Of a stretch of 64,000 nt of DNA, positions 1 to 11,548 are shown piece by piece. The notes below the pieces were generated by a model that saw only the letters and a list, made by a program, of their open reading frames with translations, made no database searches and was not told the DNA's origin. Origin of the DNA: Saposhnikovia divaricata (lineage: Eukaryota; Streptophyta; Magnoliopsida; Apiales; Apiaceae); the NCBI GenBank assembly GCA_036435485.1, contig CM071600.1:52015546-52079545 (forward strand). Reading direction: 5' to 3'. The stretch's first letter is position 1. Each line of letters starts with the position of its first letter. A program made the position numbers and the translations under genes.

Positions 1-2
1 AG

Positions 3-287
3 GGATTGTGTAGAGTTCAGTTTAACCCCTATGTGGTGAAGTATAGGAGGAGAAATGGGGATCAGGTCTACATCAGAATGAATCTACTCAACCACTATCC
101 TGCAAACATTCTGAAACCAGTACTTGAAGATTTCAAAGACTCAATTTTGCTTGAAGAATTGGATGCTATGGCAGAAATAATAAAAGCTATGGATGAGAAT
201 ACAAGGAAGGAGAAAGAAAGAAGACAGAAAGCATATGATGATTTGCAAACCAAAGCTATGGAAATGGAAACAAATGACAATGGCTAG
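3..287 (+). CDS. C-terminal part of an extra (env-position) ORF of a SIRE-like Copia element, partial
   Basis: The frame is open from the left edge of the window to a stop at 287, so this is the tail of a longer protein. The visible part is about 94 residues, ends in a highly charged Lys/Glu-rich segment that looks helical, and shows no membrane segment. It lies about 150 bp upstream of a polypurine tract and an LTR. That is the position of the extra, so-called env-like ORF in SIRE/Maximus Copia elements. I do not recognise a conserved domain, so the function is unknown and the name is positional. It could instead be the end of a gag-like accessory ORF. Confidence in the coding origin is moderate. 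Confidence 0.45.
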   Translation, partial: GLCRVQFNPYVVKYRRRNGDQVYIRMNLLNHYPANILKPVLEDFKDSILLEELDAMAEIIKAMDENTRKEKERRQKAYDDLQTKAMEMETNDNG

Positions 288-433
288 TACTTCATCATAG
301 GCTGTAAGATTACTCACCCTGTAGTTCTATCCACATTGCTAATCAAAATTCATACATGTACTGTCAAGTTTTATCTTTATGTATGTTAGGCTTGTTATCA
401 GACATGAAATTGTGACTAAGGGTCTTACTCACA

Positions 434-446
434 ATTTGGGGGAGAT
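434..446 (+). other. Polypurine tract of the SIRE-like Copia element
   Basis: The run TTTGGGGGAGAT lies directly before the LTR start TGTTAG at 447. This is the usual plus-strand primer arrangement and fixes the element on the + strand. Confidence 0.8.
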
Positions 447-1733
447 TGTTAGTCACAGAGGCATGCCTGAATACATCTAATAACAAGCCTAAGTATGTGT
501 AATGCTATGCATTACCTACATGACCTCTTAACTGAGGGAACCTCTAGTTGTAGAGTTTCTATTTGTTCTGTACTTGTAATAGGCATCAAATTCTAGTTGT
601 GTTACTGTACTTATAAAGTCAAGAATAATGGTTGAAAGAAGTTCCAAGGTTCATGCCTCAAGCAAGGAGATAAAGACTGCCAAATAATCACAGTTGGGAT
701 TTGAAGAAATGAAGAATTTGCCTAAGTACCAATTCGAGAAGTACATTTGTCTATTCGAGAAGTCTAGCATTCGAGAAGTCAGAGATTCGATATCTCAGAA
801 GACACTATTCGATATCTCTGAATACACTGTTCGATATCTCATTCGATATCTCAGAGATTCTATATGTCTATTACTCTATTCGAGAACTCATGGAGTCAAC
901 AAGTCAAAGCATCATTCGAGTTCTCTAAGAGTCAACAAGTCAATGCTCTATTCGATATCTCAAGGACTAAAGAAGCTATTCGACATCTCAGGGATTCGAT
1001 ATGTCAAAATGCTCTATTCGATATCTCAAGGAGTCCCATAGAAAAGAGCTATTCGAGAAGTGATTCGATATGTCAATATAACACTATTCGAGAACTCAGA
1101 GTTATCGATTAAGTCAATTCGAGTTCTCGAATCAATCACTTAACCACTTCTCGAATACATTCTTGGAGACAAAATACTGAAGAATTGTATAAGTCAGAAA
1201 CCTGCAACAAGCCAAGACGCTTTATTTGACTATGTACTATAAAGCACATTGGAAAGCCTACAAAGAAGCTTGGAGAGATAAGACAAAGGGACAAGGAGCT
1301 AAAGAAGTGGATCTGAACAGGCTTTGCAAAGTCAAATCTGTAACCGTTTGGACTCTTACTAAAATAAGATAGACAGACTGGAAAGTAATTTGTTTACCTA
1401 CCTTATTTTGTAGTAAGGAGGTGTATCCATGTCTATAAGGATACAGCCTCACTTCCTTAGCAGATAAGTTTTTCAAGATACATCAAAAGAAATATCTCTC
1501 TAAGAAAAACGAAGCTGAGAATACTATCATTTGTATTCACAGATTGTAGCAAAATCTTTATCTAATAAAATATTAGAATAAAGTGATATTGTGTTGTGTT
1601 TGTCTTTGTTATCTGTAATTACATATCTCACACACTCAACACATATCTTGTTGCAAAGATTCAAGAACAAAGAAAAGTTCAAGAATCCATTCACCCCCCC
1701 TCTGTATTCTTTTACTGTATTCAATACTCAACA
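447..1733 (+). mobile_element. 3' LTR of a SIRE-like Copia retrotransposon (1287 bp)
   Basis: The LTR starts with TGTTAG right after the polypurine tract and ends in CTCAACA after a run of C residues, as SIRE-type LTRs commonly do. The rest of the element lies left of the window, so the second LTR and the target duplication cannot be compared; the 5 bases after it are GAGCC. The inner part (about 725-1150) is a dense array of short motifs described separately. It appears inserted into an older LTR fragment (1734-2811). Confidence 0.75.
725..1150. repeat. Array of short degenerate motifs inside the LTR
   Basis: Two related words alternate more than 20 times: TTCGAGAA(G/C)T and TTCGATATCTCA, with 5-25 bp spacers such as AGTCAACAAGTCAA. 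Copies are unevenly spaced, so this is not a simple tandem repeat. TTCGAA-like and GATATC cores make many copies partly palindromic. It lies where LTR promoter/enhancer sequence would be expected; any regulatory role is inference. Confidence 0.7.
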
Positions 1734-2811
1734 GAGCCTTACCATTCTGGAAAGCTCTTAGAATTGTCTACATTTTTTTTTGCTTTGTACTTTTTCAGAT
1801 AAAATCATTTTCAAGAGTAATTTGCCAATTTCCAGAACTGGTCTGGGCTGATTTTATTAACAAAGGTCTATTTTGTAAGATATTTTGGTGTGTGATTTTT
1901 GGGATTTTCTTTGAGTAAGTTATATGTAAGTGCCGCATGAGTTCTATTAAGATGCGTGCTTATTTGCTTTATTTGACTATTATTTAATAAATAATGAATT
2001 AATATTTAGGATTTGTTGTGATTTTATTTTTAGGGTACGCCACCGATATCGAGGTAAGTGACTTTTCGTTGCTCATTAATATTATCAAATCAGTTTCTAT
2101 TCTGATAATTTTATTGTATTCTTAGTATTTGATTTTTTTAAAATTGTAATATCGAAAATAGAATTTAGAAAAGATTTTTATAAGAATCCCCAATTTTAGT
2201 TGCGTATCGAATCATAGAATCCGGTCACTGGATAGTGTGACATATAGAACTAGTTTACGCACGTTTCGGAACACATAGATACCTTGTTGAGTAGGACTTA
2301 ACAAGGGACGTAAACTGGCCCCCATCGAACCATCGAACTATAGAAGCCGTGTCACTGACATAGTGTGATCGTAATTTAAAACTGTGGGAATAAAATGTGA
2401 TTTTAGTATTAAGATTCTTTTATCGATTTACAGCTTTAGAACTTTTGTTTTTTTAAAGTATTATTTTGAGCCGTCGGGCGATAGTTATTTGCTGGGCTTT
2501 GCAGCTCATTATTTTTAACATATTCCAGGTTCTGACTTTGGAAACTTGTAAGGATGTGAATTGTGTGGATTTTGTGCTACCTGATTTAGATGCCATTATT
2601 GAAAAAGATTTACCGCATTATAGAATAATTTCAGTTTTTAATTGGACATTGATTAGTGAATTTGTGTAGCTGTGTCTCTACTTTTATTGGTTAGATTATT
2701 CAGTTGACTTTTGGTTTGACTTTCGTTAAATTTGGATTTATTAAATAAAGAATTGTATTTTATTTTAGTTGAGAATTTAGAAATAATAATCTGAAAAGTC
2801 AGGCTGTTACA
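1734..2811. mobile_element. Remnant of an older LTR, ending in CTGTTACA
   Basis: There is no long open frame. The segment ends in GGCTGTTACA at 2811, exactly where the homology between the two copies of the downstream gene fragment begins. This ending is like that of the giant-LTR element at 21268 and of many Gypsy LTRs. The 5' side is cut by the SIRE-like LTR insertion. Repeated GAATCATAGAAT and GTGTCACTGACATAG-like phrases near 2205-2365 suggest internal duplication. The partner LTR is not visible, so assignment to Gypsy is inference. Confidence 0.45.
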
Positions 2812-3450
2812 ACAATCCTCACAAATATTGCAATATTCTGCCCCCCTTCTTTCTATCCTACCAAGAAATATTCGACTCTAACCAAGACAGAGTTGCTTGG
2901 GGAATTGGTACAGAGAAAAAAAAATATTCTCAACAGAAAACATCCTTCTTAGTATACCTCAAACTCCCATTTAATTTACATAAGAAAAACAAGAGCCCCA
3001 TTTGTTCACATTTTCATAATGTCTAAGAACTTGCGCCATTATGCAAGTATTATGAACAAGTTCATTCTTACTTGCAGCAACAATCGATTCACCCATAACA
3101 CCGGTTAATAAGCAAGTTTCCTTGTCGATTCCGTAAAGAAAAGGTATAAGACTAATCAAGAACTTGAGCATATTATATACGTTTGTAGTAGAGAGATACT
3201 CAAACCATGGTCTTAAATTAAACAAACAACCATTAAAATCAATCTGATGATTTCATTTTAAAGCGTTAGTTTCACTAAAATAATTAAGTTACCAAGACTT
3301 CAAACACATTCAACAATCCAACAGATAACATACTCAGAATATTTATAAAAAATTTAACAGACTTAATCATAACAAAGCACCAGTTTCTTGGAACCAGACT
3401 AGGAGGGAGAACTCCAAAAATAATTCAACACAAACAACCCCATTCCTTTT

Positions 3451-4451
3451 TGTTAGGAATTATGTTGTCCTTGATGATAATTGCAAAACGCCAAAAAATA
3501 TAAATTGTATAAGTCATTTGTAACTCATCAACGGATGGCATGCTTATCAGCATCCGTTGATGAGGAAGCTTATCAACGAATAAGTTTGTAACATGCTATG
3601 AAGTACCAACAGATAAGTTATCAGTTGAAGTGTTATAAGTTGATAGTTTTCTAAGTCATGTTGATTATCAATGGATATTCAGAATAAGTTAGCTAATTGT
3701 ATATAGGCCGTGCTTTGTAATTCTATATAAGTGATGTGATACTTCAACGGATGAGGATTCTACACCAACGGATAACAGCTTCAATGGATAGCATTCAACC
3801 TGTCAACGGATAATCAGCCTCAACTGATAATGTCTACAATAATGTCTTGATCCTAGCAATTGATAGTGACCTGACATGGCTGACAGTTCTCATGGGTTGA
3901 TGGACTTCAAAACAACATGAAAGCCAGTATTGGAAATGAAGAAGAAAAAGAAACATTCCTTTTCTTAGCAAGCAAATTGGATGATTAAACCAAGAAATAT
4001 TTGTCGAAGACAATCAGACAACTTGCATCACATGAAGACAAGGAATGGAGCAGCAAACCTGTAAAATGTTTGACTATGGTAATATTCCATTTTGTAGGGT
4101 TTGTAAACTTGGGGGTATATATAACCCAAGTGTAGTTGTGCTTTAAAATAGAGAGAACACTGAGCATTCACTTAAACTATCTAGGTTTTCTTGTAAACAC
4201 ATAAGCACTGTAAAGCAGTTGTTAATTTTTTCACAGATTATTTTTTCGAAATATAATTTTCAGGTGGAACTGAAAAACCCACCTGAAATTTTTAAAAAGT
4301 TCTGTGTTTCCTTTACTTTGCTTTACTTGACTTTATTACTCTGTTCTTGTTCACATAAACTGTTCAGCCTTAAGAAATTTGAAAAGAATTTAATCAAGAT
4401 TGTATTCAACCCCCCTTCTACAATCTTATGGTGCATTGTTGGGATTCAACA
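3451..4451. mobile_element. Solo LTR, SIRE-like (1001 bp)
   Basis: It begins TGTTAGGAATTATG and ends GGGATTCAACA after a CAACCCCCCTTCTAC stretch, a SIRE-type LTR end. It sits inside copy 1 of the gene fragment. Copy 2 (21490-21502) preserves the empty site CATTCCTTCTAAATAAA. Comparison shows a 5-bp target duplication: CTTTT before (3446-3450, one base changed) and CTTCT after (4452-4456). No internal region or second LTR is present, so unequal recombination between two LTRs is the simplest explanation. A TATATATAA-like box near 4117-4125 may be its promoter. Confidence 0.85.
3528..3835. repeat. Scattered CAACGGAT / ATCCGTTGA motif cluster in the solo LTR
   Basis: The word CAACGGAT(A/G) or close variants occur about ten times between 3528 and 3835, once in inverted form (ATCCGTTGA at 3551-3559), making a short hairpin with the copy at 3527-3534. 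Spacing is irregular. The cluster lies upstream of the likely LTR transcription start, so a binding-site cluster is possible but unproven. Confidence 0.6.
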
Positions 4452-4704
4452 CTTCTAAATAAAATGTTCTCCATCCAAGCGGAGTCGACATATAAACCAC
4501 ATGAAAGAAGACAGTGAGAGAGTGAATTAACCTGAAAAAATCCAGTTTGTAGATGCATCGGACGGACATTCCCATTTGTGTTTTTATGTTCGAACAAATA
4601 GCCAAATCTAATTCACTAGTGGTGAATATAAAAGAAGATGAGAGAAACACAATCTTCTTTTTACCATTATCGTTCCTCCTTGGAAAAAGATCCAAATTAA
4701 GTTT

Positions 4705-5525
4705 TAAATTAAGTAGGGGTTATGAGTATAATCGATTAAAAAATTTAATCATTTTTTTGTTTTGTAAAAATATACTTGGGACTAGATTGAGGATTATAGT
4801 CATTTAAAATGTTAATCCCATGTCCGTTTGATTGTGATAAGATATAGGATTATAATCCTTTCTAATACTTGATTATAGGAGGTATTATTTATTCCCCTCT
4901 TATAAGTCATTTTTTAAAAGATTATACTCCCTTCACCATAATCCCTCATAAAATAAACATAGGATTAGAAATTTCAAAGGATAATAGTTCAATTCTTAGG
5001 TTATCCCTCACACCAAACAGGGGATAGGATAAGTTAAAGGATAATTTTTTTTTAAAGGATTATAGTTCAATTCTAAACTTAATACTTCATAACAAATATT
5101 AAATATGATAATTTAAACGATCATAATCCAAATAAATATAAATGATGAAAGTATTATATCCGAATTATTATTCTGGAATTATAATTTTTCAAAACAAATT
5201 TGGCCCTAAAGTACAAAAAGATTAATGTAATTACACAAAAGTCTGTAGGACGAATTATGTAGTGTTTGTAGAAATAATAAAATATATCTTCACACTATAT
5301 GAGACGCTATAGATATTCATCCTCAAGTTTTCAAATTAAATGTTCAAATAAACGTACATATACATCTTTTTTTTGCTAACCATTTAATTTTTATAGATAA
5401 TAAAGCGGGAATCTATTACAGAGATCGGTTCCACAAAAAAACAAGTTCAAGCTCAAAACAAAATATGCAAGCAACAAGTTCAGAGTTATAGAATGAACAT
5501 CTAACAACAGTTCAACTAACTTAAT
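4705..5525. other. Gene-free spacer, with a possible degenerate MITE at about 4816-5030
   Basis: No credible ORF is seen. The stretch is AT-rich and repeats GGATTATA(A/G)T phrases. From about 4816 (CCCATGTCCGTTTGATTGTG) to about 5030 (CACACCAAACAGGGG) the ends are loosely inverted, as in the 'accaaacaggggat' type MITEs common in plants. The terminal repeats are imperfect and I cannot define a target duplication. Confidence 0.35.
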
Positions 5526-6354
5526 TCACACAATTGAAAATATCATCATAATTACGCCAACAATCCTTTTCCTGGTCCTAACTAGCATGAACACTGAGTT
5601 ATAGGCCTTCCGGTCAGGGTAACACATCATTACCCCTTGATCTCCAATATGAAATGGCTTGTTATCCAGACAATCTTCCATAGAGTTGTCAGCTGCTATG
5701 CCCTCTTCCTTTTTCACGAGCTCTACAACACCATCGTCTAGAACACCAGCTTCTAAAGCACCAACTTCCAGCCATAGTGTAGCATGTCCAACACTTAAAA
5801 ACCCTGTCACCTCTGGCTCATTTAGAAGACCTAGAATATATCCTTCATTTCCAGCACTATAGATGCAAATTTCAATTTGTTAAATTTCACAAAGCAACCA
5901 AGATCAGCTCCCTTTCCATTGATTATTTCAACCCTGTCAACAATCCTCACAAATATTGCAATATTCTCTCTCTCCATTCTTTCTATCCTGCCAAGAAATA
6001 TTCGACTCAAACCAAGACAGAGTTTCTTGGGGAATTGGTACAGAGAAAAACATTATATTCTCAACAGAAATCATCCTTCTTAGAAAACCTCAAACTCCCA
6101 TTTAAATTTCATAAGAAAAACAAGAGCCCCAGTGGTTCACATTCTCATAATATTTCAGAACTTGCGCCACTATGCAAGCCTTATGAACAAGTTCATTCTT
6201 ACTTGCAGCAACAATCGATTCCGCCATAATAGTGGTTAATAAACAAATTTCCTTGTCGATTCCGTAAAGAAAATGTATAAGACTAATCAATAATTGGACC
6301 CTATTATTTACGTTTGCAGTAGAGAGATACTCAAACCATGGTCTTAAATTAAAC
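5526..6354 (-). pseudogene. Copy 2 (downstream part) of the duplicated unrecognised gene fragment
   Basis: On the minus strand 5862-5526 stays open and reads through LLNEPEVTGFL, HATLWLEVGALEAGV and an acidic stretch to a stop at 5526; 6290-6102 repeats the LIHFLYGIDKE/ASKNELVH segment of copy 1. Between them the frame changes near 5870-5990. Either an intron or a frameshift could explain this. Only 5939-6354 is shared with copy 1. Protein family is unrecognised. The gene is cut at 6354 by the giant-LTR element and resumes at 21269. Codon-like conservation suggests a real ancestral gene, but no complete reading frame survives. Confidence 0.5.
6350..6354. repeat. Target-site duplication TAAAC (left)
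   Basis: TAAAC at 6350-6354 is repeated exactly at 21269-21273, right after the element. Copy 1 of the host sequence (around 3215-3230) shows one uninterrupted TAAAC, confirming the empty site. Confidence 0.95.
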
Positions 6355-6583
6355 TGTAATAACCCGAATTTTGGGTAGAATTAAAACTTTTCTTATTGTG
6401 GTTAAAGAGCACTAATGAATGGTGGTTTCAAAGAACAATGATTGTAATGAATGGATATTGCTTTGGACAATGATCCTGATGCATTGGAATATTATCAGAA
6501 TAGAGTAATTCGATGGTTGAGGACCTAGATAAGAATAATCTACCGTCCAGGAAGGAGCTAATGGATCCTTGAAGGGAAATGAG

Positions 6584-6683
6584 TACGTGCATAGTGTTTC
6601 CCATACGTGCATAGTGTTTCCCGTACGTGCATAGTGTTTCCCATACGTGCATAGTGTTTCCTATACGTGCATAGTAATTCGGT
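6584..6683. repeat. 20-bp tandem repeat, five units (5' LTR)
   Basis: Units of TACGTGCATAGTGTTTCCCA start at 6584, 6604, 6624, 6644 and 6664; the last is diverged in its second half. The unit contains an ACGT core and a GCAT step. The same array is in the 3' LTR. Confidence 0.9.
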
Positions 6684-9239
6684 GGATGAATAGTGATTTT
6701 GTAAATTGGAAAACTTTTCACGCCACCCTATGTACGGAACGTGATATGGATGTTTCGAAGTCATATTAGTAATACGCGGAGGAAATAAGTGAATGCAGAG
6801 ACGATCGGAATTCAGAAATTCCTATTTTAATTTTTGGTGTAATATTTGACCGAGCAGTGAATTATATATTATTATATTCGAGAAATGAGATATTCAATTT
6901 GAGAAATTGAAGAGTTAATATTTTGGAATTTTATTATATTTGATTTTAGAAATTAGAACGAAAACCACTGAGACAGTGAAACAAGCGTTCTAGAAATCAC
7001 TAAAACGTTATAACGAAATTAAGCAATTAAGCGAACGAATCAGGGATTAAGGATCAAGATTGGGACAAGATTAAATATCCTATATGATCATCAAGAGAAT
7101 TATATCAAGTGGATTAAATTATTTAATCAATTATTAAATCAAAACAATTTAGGAGTTAAGTGATTTAAATCACTTAAATCAAACAAGAAACAAAACAAAT
7201 ATCTACCAAGCTTCTCCAAGACTCCTTGCACAAGCCCCAAGAGGATCAAACTCAGCCACCCAACTGATAATATCAAGATATTATGTTCATAAAGTGGTTA
7301 GACAAGTCAAGATTGGTGTGAAGAAAAGAAAAGAAACTAGAATGAGCTAGGTTCAAGACAACTACAACTTGGATGGTGTTTTAGCTATTTGTTAAAGCTA
7401 CTTTATTAGAAGAGTATTGAAGAAGCTTATCAAAGAGTGGTTACCAAGCTTTATACACAGCAATACATATCATAAAATATCACAAAAGTAGATGTAAAGT
7501 GGAGAGAAAAAGAGAAAACCAAGAACACTCTCCATTTTCTACAAACTGTCCAGCAGAAACCAAGGTTAAAGAAAAATTCATATCTCCATTTCTATCCATG
7601 ATAAAATCACCAAATTTTAACCATAGCTTCTCCACTCCATGGGCAAGATTCTTTCCAAATTTCATGGAAATCCAAGTAGTATAGCCTAGTCAAATCCATG
7701 CTTAAAGTTGGAGGACCAAAACTGTCCAGGTTCTGAACAGTAGCAAGATGGGGCTCAAAACCCTAGCTCCCATTGTTGGATTCTTGTGTTCTATAGCTCA
7801 AAAGAAAGCCCTTGAAGAGTAGAAGGTGTGGTAAAAATTTTAGAACCAAACTCTTAGTTTTTGATTTTATATGATTTTTACAAGATTGATGATGAATAGT
7901 AACTTTTGATTTTCATGTTTTGCTTTCTTGATTCTATGGCTTCCAAATAATGTTCTAAGCAATGATCAAGAGTTGTGAGGCCTTATTATCATCCTGGAAC
8001 TTCAAACCAAGGTATAATCTTTGAAACCCCTTTGTTGAATCATGAGTTTTAATGGATTTTTGGATGAGTTTTTGAGTTGTATGCATGTTTAGAGCACTAG
8101 AGCTATGTAAGAGTTTTGTTAGATGTTAAAATATGTTGCACAGCTCCAAGACCTGTTTAGATAGTGAGGGAGACAATGAATAGTGTCCATGAGTGTTGGT
8201 GGTGGATTGGATGATTATTTGGAGGATTTTAATTTTGGAAATATCCGAGTTATAGCTGTCGTAATGGCGAAATTTCTTTGACCCTTAAAAACCATTCATA
8301 ACAGTAGATGTAACCTTCTGAACTTATTGAGTATATGACATGTATTCGAAGATCTCGAGTCATAGATCGTTTTGGCGCAAGAATCGTAGCATTTTGACTT
8401 ACGGCTTAGGCGTTATGGTAAAATCTGTAAAAGCAGTTCGTAAACGTACGTATGAATTCGTAACTTCAATTGAACCCCTTTAAAGTGATAAATTCGGTTG
8501 CGAATCTTGGTAATTAAATACTAGAGGTCATAATGAATATATGAGAGAAGACCTCGTGTCAAAAAGATTATATTTTGGATTTTATAAAAATATTTGAATC
8601 ATGGTTAAGTGCGAAGGGACCCCTTAAAGGAGCACTCGATTATAACTTTGTAAACCGCTTAGTGAAACGGGCGAATGAGATCCGAATTCTAAAACAAATC
8701 TTCGACTTAAGTATTTGTCGATTGACATGGACATAGTACGAGCCTAAAGCGAGCTAGTAACGCCTTCGTTGTGTATTGCTTACGTGTTTAAGCATTGAAT
8801 TATAAGTGAATCATCTAAGGGATTAATCGTACGTTTTCTTTTGACTTTGTCTAGATTGTTTGACATTGTCACGAGCCCCTACCACTTCTCGAGCATCAGG
8901 CAAGTTTCCAATACCTTGGAACTGTTGTTGTGATAATATATATGATTGTTGTTATACATATGCCATAGCATGCATGCCTACTTTCAAGTTATACTATAAT
9001 ACTTGTTCCCTGAATTGATGTTGGCTTATAGACTAGATATGAAGTATCAGTTATAAGCCGGATTATTTTGTTAAGACTCTTAGTGAAGGGCATATGATAT
9101 TCATTCTTTAAATATAGACCGGGAGTCCATATTTTGAGATATAGAGATAGTCGTGGAAACCCGGAGGGATTCCAACGGCAGATTAGTATTCATTTTGAGG
9201 ATTGTTATTCATGAGCATTATTTATATTTCTATAAAGTA

Positions 9240-9740
9240 TTAAATTACTTGGAAATTATTCGAGGAATGTTATTTGAGCATTATCTCAATCGAGAAATAC
9301 TATATGAATATTATTTTGAATATTCATTCGAGTTTATTTATTTACTGAATATTATTTTAATATTCATTTGAGCTTTAATTATTTAAATGAATATTAGTTT
9401 CGAATATTCATTTAGAGTTTGGTCATTTAATGAATAATTACTTTGATATTCATTGGAATTTTTAATTATTAAATGGATATTACTTCCAAATATTCATTTA
9501 AGATTTTATGTACTTGATGAATATTATTTTTAAATATTCATTTGAAGTTCCACTTACTTAGAGAATATTATTTCGAATATTCCTTTACAGTTTTGATTAC
9601 TAAAAGAATATTATTTGGATATTCATTTAGAATATTATTTATTAAATGAATATTATTTTTAAATATTCATTTAAGAAGAGATCTATTTAGTAAATATTCC
9701 TATATATTCATTCGAGGATTACTTACGATCAATATTATGA
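9240..9740. repeat. AT-rich array of about 45-50-bp palindromic units (5' LTR)
   Basis: About ten units repeat the pattern GAATATTATTT(C/T)GAATATTCATT followed by an AT-rich spacer. Each unit carries a self-complementary GAATATT...AATATTC core and so could fold into a small hairpin. Units vary in length and have drifted. The short ORFs here (for example 9153-9371) are low-complexity products of this array. Confidence 0.75.
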
Positions 9741-11536
9741 CTTATTAATATTCATGACTTATTATTGATTTAATAAATATTCTTGGAATATTTATTTAAA
9801 TTCTTCTAAATTCATTTTATAATGACTTATATTATTTAAAGATTATCTTTCACCTTCAGATATTATGTAAAATATTTCGGAGTCTTTTATGACTATTCTA
9901 TCAAGGGGAGGTTCCCAAAACTCTATTTTCATTTAAATCTATCTTATAAGAAGATTTAAATACTCGCTCAAACTTCCAAAAAACATATAAGGGGACCTCA
10001 CCTGAGAGCTGTTATTTATTTGACTGCCCGGTCATATACTTGTTAAACTACCTTTTGACTCACATCTTGATTCTTTTCAAACATTAATATAAGTCTTTTT
10101 GGTTACCTCCTCAACACTCGAGGGGTAAGATTGATGGAACAAGCTTATATCCATTAACAAGCATCAGCTTGGGAAATATTGGTGAATTTTCCTTTCCAAC
10201 TAGATACGACTACTTTGTGTAGTCTTATCAACAAGTATTATACTTGGGGAAAGGGGGAGGATCTTTACGTTCCAGAGTCATGGATGTTATTCGAACTAGG
10301 AGTCGTGTAAGAGGCCGAGTAGCGCCGGTCCATCCCATTGGCCCAACCGTTGGCCGGGGAGATCTAGCAGGGCGGTAGACAAGTAAATCCGTCAGTTCTT
10401 CCTTCTACCGGTAGTAAAACTCAATTTGAGCTATACATGCTACGACTGATCATCGTAGATGGAATAGCGGGCGCGGTGAATACTCCAGTATTAGTTCATC
10501 TTCCAAATTGGGAAATTATCTGCAACATTATCATTGTTGGCAGGGTTGAAAAGTGTTTGAACTGGAATTGCAATATTCTTCCTGCAAGTTCCTCTATTAT
10601 GAAAATTGTTAATATCTTGCTTATCTTTGACATAGCAGATATTTCCACAGAACAATTATATTTTGAGTTACCTTGTAACTTCATCTTCATCTTATATTTT
10701 ATGACTCTGCTGATACCTTACATAACATGAGTTGTGAAAAGGAGGTTGTTGATATTGAATCACCTTATAACTTCATCTTTTAAGTTATATGTGGATATTC
10801 TGCTTATATTTTATATAGCAGTTATTTTACAGAAAGGTTATATTGAATTACCTTGTAACTTCATCTTATATATTATACTAGAACTTTGTTCATAGTATGA
10901 ATATCCAAAGTTTACAGAGATATTATGAAAATGATACTTGAAGTACTACAATAGTACTGTTTTTGGAATATATTCCGATAAGGAAATACTTTCGTTAAAG
11001 AGATATTTTGACAATTATTGTCTTATACCCGCCTTAGTCTGGGTTAAGTCATAGGCAGAGTTATGCCATGTTTTCATTACCTTGCTGAGCTATTTGATCA
11101 CTCTTGCTATTGTTTTATATATATTATAGAGCAGTGAAGCAGGATGTCATGGGCACCAGTGTTCCCGAAGAGTAGTACGAACCAGTCGGATCAGGCTGCA
11201 GCTGGCTGCATTTAAATTATGTATAGATATGAATGGTAGGAGAAGATTGTAATCATCAGAAGTCAGAGTTGGAATTGTACCATTTCCTATATATTGTTTC
11301 AACATCAGATTTTGTAAGACAATTGGGTATTGTAATAAAAGTAGTTTATTCCGCAATTATTGTATAGTATCGTTTCTGAGACTCTAACCTGTGTGTGTAT
11401 GTGTGTGAGAGATATATACTGTGGGGGTCATAAGCCATTGAAATATGTACAGTATGAGTAATACAGGTAAGACAAGGAGTAAGTGGATCGTGTCTACTCT
11501 AAATCCCAGACCCCGGATTTGGGGCTTTTACAGAAA

Positions 11537-11548
11537 TGGTATCAGAGC
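11537..11548 (+). other. Primer-binding site (initiator Met tRNA)
   Basis: TGGTATCAGAGC starts 4 bases after the 5' LTR end (TTACA, 11532). This is the standard plant LTR-retrotransposon primer site complementary to the 3' end of initiator Met tRNA. Confidence 0.9.

Larger units (their letters stand above)
2812..4704 (-). pseudogene. Copy 1 of a duplicated, unrecognised minus-strand gene fragment (interrupted by a solo LTR)
   Basis: 2812-3450 and 4452-4704 align almost base for base with 5939-6354 and 21269-21801. The best open segment is minus strand 3225-2971 (84 codons), rich in hydrophobic residues (LISLIPFLYGIDKE, then ASKNELVH). A second piece, 4695-4610, holds DLFPRRNDNGKKK. The two copies keep the same minus-strand frame in these parts although the DNA differs, which suggests former coding sequence. 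Copy 1 lacks about 55 bp present in copy 2 near 4551. Stops and frame changes between the pieces, plus the 1-kb insertion, make it a pseudogene. I do not recognise the protein. Confidence 0.5.
6355..11532 (+). repeat. 5' giant LTR (5178 bp) of the LARD-like element
   Basis: It starts TGTAATAACCCG and ends GGGGCTTTTACA. Recognisable sub-parts are a 20-bp tandem array (6584-6683), an AT-rich array of small palindromes (about 9240-9740), and a GC-richer patch (10260-10380). That patch is open for 30-70 codons (read as 69 codons in the 3' LTR, 19905-20114, but broken by a stop here). No functional protein is evident. It keeps 53 bp (about 7207-7260) and 18 bp (about 9630-9650) that the 3' LTR has lost. 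Confidence 0.9.

Noticed and set aside
6558..6764. Repetitive peptide ORFs on the minus strand across the 20-bp array
   Set aside because: They are by-products of a 20-bp repeat that is read in several overlapping frames; not genes.
10437..10730. 97-codon ORF conserved in both giant LTRs (also 20173-20466)
   Set aside because: Conservation between LTRs is automatic because they derive from one template at insertion, and the peptide resembles nothing. Not evidence of coding.
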